Assembly (NCBI RefSeq): GCF_014204515.1
Contig: NZ_JACHLI010000009.1
Span: 62,001 to 126,000 of the forward strand
From: Pseudomonas nitroreducens
Lineage (GTDB): Bacteria > Pseudomonadota > Gammaproteobacteria > Pseudomonadales > Pseudomonadaceae
Reading direction: 5' to 3'
Length of the DNA stretch: 64,000 bases
The stretch's first letter is position 1; the number at the start of each line of letters is the position of its first letter. The position numbers and the translations under genes were made by a program. Below are positions 58,592-64,000 of the stretch, piece after piece. The notes beneath the pieces were generated by a model that was given only the letters and a program-made list of their open reading frames with translations, searched no databases and had not been told where the DNA came from.

Positions 58592-60070
58592 ATGCCCCTT
58601 GATGTTTCCGCCCTGTTGCTGGGCGCGCTCGCCGGATTGCTGCCCATGGCGGCGCTCGCCTGGCATCTGCAGGCGCGGCGGGTGCAGGTGGAGCAGGAGG
58701 CGACCTTGCTGCGCGAACGTCTGGCCACCGCGCAATTGGCGCAGGACGGCTTGTCCGCTCGCGCCGAGGCCGATCGCGAAGCCTTCCAGCACCTGAGCGG
58801 GCGGCACGGCGAGCTTTCCGCCGAAGCAGCCGCCCTGCGCCGCGAAGTCGAACTGGGCAAGCAGGAGCGCGCGCGCCTGGGCAACGCCGAGCAGGACTGG
58901 CAGGCCGAACGCGCCGACAAGGAAGTCGAGTTGCGCCGGCTTTCTGCCGAGCACGCGGCGTTGTCCGCCGAGCTGCGCGAGCAGCAGGACAATCACCAGC
59001 AGCGCCTGGGTGATCTGCAAGCGGCGAAGGACGACCTGCGCGCGCAGTTCGCCGAGCTGGCCGGGAAAATCTTCGACGAGCGCGAGCAGCGCTTTGCCGA
59101 GTCGAGTCAGCAGCGCCTGGGGCAATTGCTCGATCCGTTGAAGGAACGCATCCAGTCCTTCGAGAAGCGGGTGGAGGAGAGCTACCAGGCCGAGGCCCGC
59201 GAGCGTTTCTCCCTGACCAGGGAACTGGAGCGCCTGCAGCAGTTGAACCTGCGCCTGGGCGAGGAGGCCACCAACCTGACCCGCGCCCTGAAGGGCCAGA
59301 AGACCCAGGGCAACTGGGGCGAACTGGTGCTGGAGCGGGTGCTGGAGCACGCCGGCCTGGAGAAGGGCCGCGAATACGAAACCCAGGTCAGCCTGCGCGC
59401 GCCGGACGGCGAGCGCTTCCAGCCCGACGTGCTGATCCGCCTGCCCGGCGACAAGCAGGTGGTGGTGGACGCCAAGGTCAGCCTGACCGCCTACCAGCAG
59501 TTCATCGCCGCCGACGACGAGGTGATCCGCCAGCAGGCGCTCAAGGCTCACGTGCTATCCCTGCGCAGTCACGTGAAGGGGCTTTCCGACAAGGACTACC
59601 GACGCCTTGAGGGGCTGCACAGCCTCGATTTCGTGCTGTTGTTCATGCCGATCGAAGCGGCCTTTTCGGCGGCGCTGCAGGCCGAGCCGAACCTGTTCCA
59701 GGAGGCCTTCGAGCGCAACATCGTGATCGTCAGCCCGACCACCCTGCTGGCGACTTTGCGGGTGATCGACAGCCTCTGGCGGCAGGAGCGGCAGAACCAG
59801 AACGCCCGCGAGATCGCCGAACGCGCCGGGGCGCTGTACGACAAGTTCGTGCTGTTCGTGCAGGACCTGGATGAGATGGGCACGCGCCTGCAACAGCTGG
59901 ACAAGACCTACGCGGCCGCACGCAACAAGCTCTGCGAAGGACGCGGCAACCTGATCAGCCGCGCCGAGCAGGTCAAGCTCCTGGGCGCGCGGGCCAGCAA
60001 GAACCTGCCGACCGAATGGCTGGAGCGGGCGCTGAGCGATGATTCGCCTTTGGTGGAAGAAGGTGAGTAG
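58592..60070 (+). CDS. rmuC: DNA recombination protein RmuC
   Basis: 492 residues. Start ATG 58592 (MPLDVSALLLGALAGLLP), GGAG 7 bases upstream; a TTG 21 bases earlier is less likely. N-terminal membrane helix, coiled coil (about 40-150) and the RmuC nuclease-like domain with GNWGELVLERVLEHAGLEKGREY, FQPDVLIRLPGDKQVVVDAKVSL and LFMPIEAAFSAALQ. Suppresses recombination at short inverted repeats in E. coli. Confidence 0.93.
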   Translation: MPLDVSALLLGALAGLLPMAALAWHLQARRVQVEQEATLLRERLATAQLAQDGLSARAEADREAFQHLSGRHGELSAEAAALRREVELGKQERARLGNAEQDWQAERADKEVELRRLSAEHAALSAELREQQDNHQQRLGDLQAAKDDLRAQFAELAGKIFDEREQRFAESSQQRLGQLLDPLKERIQSFEKRVEESYQAEARERFSLTRELERLQQLNLRLGEEATNLTRALKGQKTQGNWGELVLERVLEHAGLEKGREYETQVSLRAPDGERFQPDVLIRLPGDKQVVVDAKVSLTAYQQFIAADDEVIRQQALKAHVLSLRSHVKGLSDKDYRRLEGLHSLDFVLLFMPIEAAFSAALQAEPNLFQEAFERNIVIVSPTTLLATLRVIDSLWRQERQNQNAREIAERAGALYDKFVLFVQDLDEMGTRLQQLDKTYAAARNKLCEGRGNLISRAEQVKLLGARASKNLPTEWLERALSDDSPLVEEGE

Positions 60071-60092
60071 CGCAAGTCCGGGGAATCCCCTT

Positions 60093-60179
60093 GTAGGAGC
60101 GAGCTTGCTCGCGAACCAGTGTTTCCCGGAATTGCCCAGATAGCCGGTTAGTTCTCTTCGCGAGCAAGCTCGCTCCTAC
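60093..60179. repeat. REPIN (GTAGGAGCGAGC / GCTCGCTCCTAC)
   Basis: GTAGGAGCGAGCTTGCTCGCG at the left and CGCGAGCAAGCTCGCTCCTAC at the right, arms of 21 bases in inverted orientation around 45 bases. Same word class as the array near 12 kb but a different variant. Confidence 0.88.
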
Positions 60180-60185
60180 GAAGAG

Positions 60186-60245
60186 TCAGAACAGCGGATA
60201 CGGCTTGCCCGCCGTGCCATCGGCAAGGCGCCGTAGCCTGAGGTG
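60186..60245 (-). pseudogene. Duplicated 3' end of the flavoprotein gene
   Basis: Minus strand reads HLRLRRLADGTAGKPYPLF and a stop, closely matching the end of the gene at 60348 (LHAFRLRRFADGTAGKPYSLF, stop). Only about 19 codons remain, cut off at the start of the repeat at 60246. A relic of duplication or recombination. Confidence 0.8.
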
Positions 60246-60317
60246 CGTAGGATGGGTGGAGCTTGCGATACCCGTGCTGCAACTGATGGGTATCGCTGCG
60301 CTTCACGCCATCCTACG
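60246..60317. repeat. REP-type palindrome, second copy of the GTAGGATGGGTGGAGC family
   Basis: CGTAGGATGGGTGGAGC..GCGATACCC at the left, GGGTATCGC..CCATCCTACG at the right; compare 3097-3175. It sits between the duplicated gene end and the intact gene. Confidence 0.85.
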
Positions 60318-60347
60318 AAGAGCGTTTCGCGAGATGGACGACCTTGG

Positions 60348-61694
60348 TCAGAACAGCGAGTAAGGCTTGCCCGCTGTCCCATCGGCGAAGCGCCGGAGGC
60401 GGAAGGCGTGCAAGTCCATCCCCGGCTGTCCATCGACAATCCACTGACTCATCAGTTGCCCGACGATCGGCCCCATGGCGAAGCCATGCCCGCAGAAGCC
60501 GGTGGCAATCAGCAGGCCGGGCACTTCAGGCGGCGCGTCGAGCACCGGGATGCCGTCGGGCAGCACGTCGATCAGGCCGGCCCAGCTTTCCACCACCCTC
60601 ACATCACGCAGCGCCGGGAAGGCCCGTGCGAGGTTGGTCTGCGCCTGGAAGACGCGTGAGGTATTTGCCTTTACCTGCGGATCGCGCTCGCCGAGTACCG
60701 GGCCGTTCATGCGGCGTTCCGAGCCGGGCAGGCGCTGGCGCAGGTCGTGGAACAGCGCGCCGTTGAGCTTGAAGGAGAAGCCCGCACGGTGCTCCGGCAG
60801 GTGCGGCAGGTAATGTTTCGCGCCACGCAGGTAATCGAGGTTGAGGTCGATATCGGCCTGGGTTTCGTCGGCCAGGTTGATGCTGCCGTCGGCGCGCTGG
60901 CGGAAGCCGATGCCATGACCGATGAAGCTCTGCGCACCGACGTCCGGGCCGGGGCTGGTGCGCGAGACGGTGCAGCGCACGGCCTGCTGCGGCAGGTCCA
61001 GCCCGAGGCTCTGCAGCAGAAGCCAACTGCTGGCGCCGGCGCAGACCAGCAGTTGCCGCGTCTTCACGTAGCCGCGTTCGGTCTGCACGCCGCAGATGGC
61101 GCCGGCAGCGCGGTCGATGCCGGTGACGCCGCAGCCTTCGACGAACACGGCGCCGCGTTCGATGGCGCGCAGGGCGTAACCCGGAGCGACCCGGCGCGGC
61201 TCGGCCTGGCCATCGTTGGCGGTGTACAGCGCGCCCAGTGCCGGATCGCTCAGCGCCGGCATCAGCTGCGCGACTTCCGCGCGGCCGAGCAGCCGAGTGC
61301 CGAGTCCGAAGTTGCCGGCAACCTTCAGCCAGTCCTCGTACTTGTGTTGCTGCTCCGGCGTTTCGGCCAGGTACAGGCAGCCGCCCTGGCGCCATTCCAG
61401 CGGCAGTTGCAATTCCTTTTCCAGACGTTCCCACAGCGGGATGGCGGCCATCATCAGCGGCACTTCCGCCGGGTCGCGCGCCTGCTGGCGGACGAAGCCC
61501 CAGGCGCGGGTGGATTGCTGGCTGGCGAGGCCGGCCTTGTCCAGCACCAGCACGCTCAGGCCCAGACCCGCGAGCTGCCACGCGGTGGCGCAGCCCATGA
61601 TGCCGCTGCCGGCAATGACCACGTCCACCTGCTCCGGCAGGCGATCCACGCGAGCGGAAAGGGCGGGGTGAAGCGGGTAGGTTCCCATCGGCAT
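60348..61694 (-). CDS. FAD-dependent oxidoreductase, D-amino-acid-oxidase (DAO) family
   Basis: 448 residues. Rossmann FAD motif DVVIAGSGIMGCATAWQL at 24-41, LDKAGLASQQSTRAWGFVRQQARDP, and the C-terminal GFCGHGFAMGPIVGQLMSQWI. Likely oxidises a secondary amine or amino acid; substrate unknown. Start of MPMGTYP at 61694; the next Met two codons later is possible. Transcribed toward the REPs, away from the hydrolase genes' promoters but on the same strand. Confidence 0.9.
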   Translation of the reverse strand: MPMGTYPLHPALSARVDRLPEQVDVVIAGSGIMGCATAWQLAGLGLSVLVLDKAGLASQQSTRAWGFVRQQARDPAEVPLMMAAIPLWERLEKELQLPLEWRQGGCLYLAETPEQQHKYEDWLKVAGNFGLGTRLLGRAEVAQLMPALSDPALGALYTANDGQAEPRRVAPGYALRAIERGAVFVEGCGVTGIDRAAGAICGVQTERGYVKTRQLLVCAGASSWLLLQSLGLDLPQQAVRCTVSRTSPGPDVGAQSFIGHGIGFRQRADGSINLADETQADIDLNLDYLRGAKHYLPHLPEHRAGFSFKLNGALFHDLRQRLPGSERRMNGPVLGERDPQVKANTSRVFQAQTNLARAFPALRDVRVVESWAGLIDVLPDGIPVLDAPPEVPGLLIATGFCGHGFAMGPIVGQLMSQWIVDGQPGMDLHAFRLRRFADGTAGKPYSLF

Positions 61695-61782
61695 AAAGCG
61701 GCATCCCAGAATCGATAAACGGATGCCGCAGTATGCGTTCGGCGTGCCTCGCGCATCCACTGCGCGGGCGCGCCGAGAGGCT

Positions 61783-62673
61783 CTAGGAGGCGCGCGCGGC
61801 CCGGCTGGCGGCCGGCGAGCGGGCCAGGTAATCCAGCGCTTCCTGGGTGTTGGCCTCGTGGTCGGGGTGGTACCAGGGCTTGAAGTAGCGCAGGAAGCTG
61901 GTGGCCACCGAGCTGATCTTCGGCAGCACGCCGCTGCGCGAGCCATCGCGCCAGATGGCGGCGAAAGAGCGTGGCCTGGCCAGGCTCGGGTCCTGCCGCG
62001 ACAGGGTGCGGGTGCCGAAGGCGAACAGGTAGATGATCAGCGGCCAGACCACGAACATCCACAGCTGACGGCTGATGAAGGTGCCGCCCAGGTGCACGTG
62101 CAGGTCGTGGGCGACGTTGCGGTGCTCCACCTCTTCGGCGCCGTGCCAGCGGAACAGGTCGAGCAGCACCGGGTCGGCCTGGGCGCGGTCCAGCGCGTCA
62201 GCCTCCAGGATCCACTTGCCCAGCACGCAGGTGAAGTGTTCCACCGCCGCGACGATGGCGCAGCGCTGGCCGATCCACCAGCGCTTGAGCCAGGCGGTGC
62301 GGTTGAACAGCGTGAGCCCCAGTGGTGTATCGCTGAGCAACTGTTCGAACAGGTAGTCCATGACCTTCAGGTAGCGCGTCGAGTCGATGCCGTGGTGGCT
62401 CAGGTAGCGTTCCAGCGCGCCGTTGTGGGCGCGGGCGTGCATCGCCTCCTGGCGGATGAAACCCTGCACGTCGTCGCGCAGGCGGCCTTCCTTCACGAAG
62501 GGCAGGGCCTTGTTGTACAGGCGGCAGAACCACAGCTCTCCGGCCGGCAGCATCATGTGGATGACGTTGACCACGTGCGAAGCCTCGGGCTCGCCGGGAA
62601 TCCAGTGCAGCGGCGAGTCGCTGTAGTCGAACTGCACCTTGCGCTGTACCAGCTTGTGATGATGATCGTTCAT
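61783..62673 (-). CDS. Metal-dependent hydrolase (PF10118-like)
   Basis: 296 residues from MNDHHHKLVQRKVQFDYSDS. Metal-binding residues likely in RQEAMHARAHNGALERYL and WHGAEEVEHRNVAHDLHVHLGG, an E..H / E..EH pattern of this family; one hydrophobic segment LWMFVVWPLIIYLFAFG. Often annotated as membrane-associated. Follows the SDR gene by 8 bases, so same operon. Confidence 0.85.
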   Translation of the reverse strand: MNDHHHKLVQRKVQFDYSDSPLHWIPGEPEASHVVNVIHMMLPAGELWFCRLYNKALPFVKEGRLRDDVQGFIRQEAMHARAHNGALERYLSHHGIDSTRYLKVMDYLFEQLLSDTPLGLTLFNRTAWLKRWWIGQRCAIVAAVEHFTCVLGKWILEADALDRAQADPVLLDLFRWHGAEEVEHRNVAHDLHVHLGGTFISRQLWMFVVWPLIIYLFAFGTRTLSRQDPSLARPRSFAAIWRDGSRSGVLPKISSVATSFLRYFKPWYHPDHEANTQEALDYLARSPAASRAARAS

Positions 62674-62681
62674 GGTCGGTC

Positions 62682-64000
62682 TCAGGCGGTCAGGTTGAGG
62701 CGGGCGAACAGGCGCGACAGCCAGGGCATGAAGCGCCATTGCAGGGCGCCCAGGTGCACTTCGCTGCCGACCTTGACCACCGGCTGGTTGCGTTCCACGG
62801 CGCGGGTGATGCGTTCGCCGACGGTGTCCGGGCTGAGCCGGCGCCGACGGTAGAAGCGCTGCACCCTGGCGCGGTGTTTCGTCTGTTGTTCGTCGTCCAG
62901 GCCGGCGAAGCGCGTGGCCTGGACGATGCCGGTGTCGACGAAGCCGGGGCACGCCGCGCTGACGCCGATGCCATTGCCCGCCAGCTCGGCGCGCAGGCAT
63001 TCGCTGAGCATCAGCACCGCCGCCTTGCTGGTGGCGTAGGCCGGGTAGTTGCGCGACGGCGCGAAAGCCACGCCGGAAGCGACGTTGACCAGGTGCCCGC
63101 GTTTGCCGCTGTCGACCATCTGTTTGCCGAACAGCCGACAGCCGTCGATCACGCTCCACAGGTTGATGCGCAGCAGGCGCTCCCATTCCTGCGGGGTGGT
63201 CTTGAGCATCGGCCCGGCCATGCCGATGCCGGCATTGCTGACCACGATGTCGGGTACGCCGAGGCTGCTCTTCACCCACTGGGCGAAGCGTTCCATGGCC
63301 GCGCTGTCACCCACGTCCACGCAGTAGCTGTGGGCGCTGGCACCCACCGCGCGGGCCAGTTCGGCGCTGCGTTCGGCGGCGGCCGGGTCGATGTCCGCGG
63401 CCAGCACGCTGGCGCCGCGTTCGGCGAAGCTGAGCAGGGTCGAACGGCCGATGCCGCCGCCGGCTCCGGTGACCACCACCAGTTTGCCGGCGAAGGGGCC
63501 GGCGCCGGGTTTCAGCGCGGCGCGCTGCAGTTCCGGGGTGGCTTCGCCGCCTTCGATGTGGCTGACGAACTCGTCTATCCAGCGGCCCAGTTGCGCGGGA
63601 TCAGCCAGCAACTGCCAGTGCCCGGCGGTGACGTCGCGGCGCCACAGGCGCGGCGCCCACAGAGAGAGTTGCTGGAACAATTGTTGGCCGACGTAGCGGT
63701 CGCGGGTCGGCACGATGAGTTGCACCGGCACCTCGGTGTGGCGCTTGCGCGGCTTGAAGATCGAGGTGATGAAGTTGGCGCGGTAGAGCTTCACGCCGTG
63801 TTCGCCGTCGCTGGCCTGGTGCGGGTTGCGCGACGGATTGCGGATGCCCTCGACCTTGCGCAGGTACTGCGGCCAGGCCCTGGCCGCGCCGAAGCGCCAG
63901 GACAGCGACGGCAGCAGCGGCAGGTGGAAGTAGTAGATGTACCAGGAGCTCACCAGCTGGCTGGCCATCTGCAGCAGCGCGCGCGGCGTCTTGCGGCGCA
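62682..64000 (-). CDS. Alpha/beta hydrolase-SDR fusion protein (cut by window end)
   Basis: At least 439 residues, open to the end of the window with further residues upstream (RRKTPRALLQ precedes the first Met). N-terminal part resembles the C-terminal half of an epoxide-hydrolase-like domain (SSWYIYYFHLPLLPSL, VPVQLIVPTRDRYV, WAPRLWRRDVTAGHW). C-terminal short-chain dehydrogenase has VTGAGGGIGRST, SNAGIGMAG, and YPAYATSKAAV with the Tyr/Lys pair. Substrate unknown. Confidence 0.88.
   Translation of the reverse strand, partial: RRKTPRALLQMASQLVSSWYIYYFHLPLLPSLSWRFGAARAWPQYLRKVEGIRNPSRNPHQASDGEHGVKLYRANFITSIFKPRKRHTEVPVQLIVPTRDRYVGQQLFQQLSLWAPRLWRRDVTAGHWQLLADPAQLGRWIDEFVSHIEGGEATPELQRAALKPGAGPFAGKLVVVTGAGGGIGRSTLLSFAERGASVLAADIDPAAAERSAELARAVGASAHSYCVDVGDSAAMERFAQWVKSSLGVPDIVVSNAGIGMAGPMLKTTPQEWERLLRINLWSVIDGCRLFGKQMVDSGKRGHLVNVASGVAFAPSRNYPAYATSKAAVLMLSECLRAELAGNGIGVSAACPGFVDTGIVQATRFAGLDDEQQTKHRARVQRFYRRRRLSPDTVGERITRAVERNQPVVKVGSEVHLGALQWRFMPWLSRLFARLNLTA

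Overview
The window is chromosomal DNA of a high-GC gammaproteobacterium, almost certainly a Pseudomonas of the P. aeruginosa/P. nitroreducens/P. citronellolis side of the genus. The grounds are the gene content and order (cobalamin block, purMN-hda, oprD, aspS-yebC-ruvCAB-ybgC-tolQRAB-oprL-cpoB-queEC-tRNA-Lys, nadA-bepA, dapA-bamC-purC-tRNA-Ser), an OprD/OprL pair, REP-type intergenic repeats beginning GTAGG, and proteins that read like close P. aeruginosa orthologues. The species call is inference.

Layout. 1-6184: late cobalamin synthesis (cbiB end, cobD, cobQ, cobU, cobT, cobC, cobS) in tightly overlapping genes, interrupted once by two palindromic repeats. 6185-12678: an acyl-CoA dehydrogenase opposite a MarR regulator and an MFS exporter that share a GGGTATATACCC-like site, then a glutathione peroxidase, a DUF2167 protein and a striking tandem array of about 228-bp REPIN/terminator units. 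12679-23770: purM-purN-DUF3108, hda, an arsC-wrbA-DUF2069-hydrolase operon, a YihY-type membrane protein, two small unknown genes, a PilZ-like protein and a thioredoxin/acylphosphatase pair. 23774-31090: proS with a lipoprotein, a thioesterase, oprD, a HIT protein, slyX, a membrane/cold-shock fusion and dps. 31336-43750: fmdB-aspS-yebC, ruvCAB, the whole tol-pal envelope cluster, queE/queC and tRNA-Lys. 43908-53075: nadA, bepA, tusA, a permease, bcp, gcvR, dapA-bamC-MBL-purC and tRNA-Ser.

53076-64000 is the accessory part. It begins with a truncated tyrosine-integrase remnant beside tRNA-Ser and holds small membrane proteins, a YkgJ-type cysteine protein, an AhpD-like protein, a GreA/B-like protein, an RcnB-like protein, an Xre/RES toxin-antitoxin pair, a hairpin-rich AT-rich spacer ahead of rmuC, a duplicated gene end embedded in repeats, and an amine-oxidase-type flavoprotein, metal-dependent hydrolase and hydrolase-SDR fusion (cut by the window end).

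How the genes work together: most of the window is housekeeping (corrin assembly, purine and lysine synthesis, tRNA charging, recombination, envelope energisation, queuosine and NAD synthesis). I found no rRNA, CRISPR array or intact insertion sequence. The least explained parts are the REPIN array, which seems to sit at a gene-order breakpoint relative to P. aeruginosa PAO1 (recalled, not computed), the hairpin cluster before rmuC, the RES/Xre pair with its candidate operator, and several small proteins.
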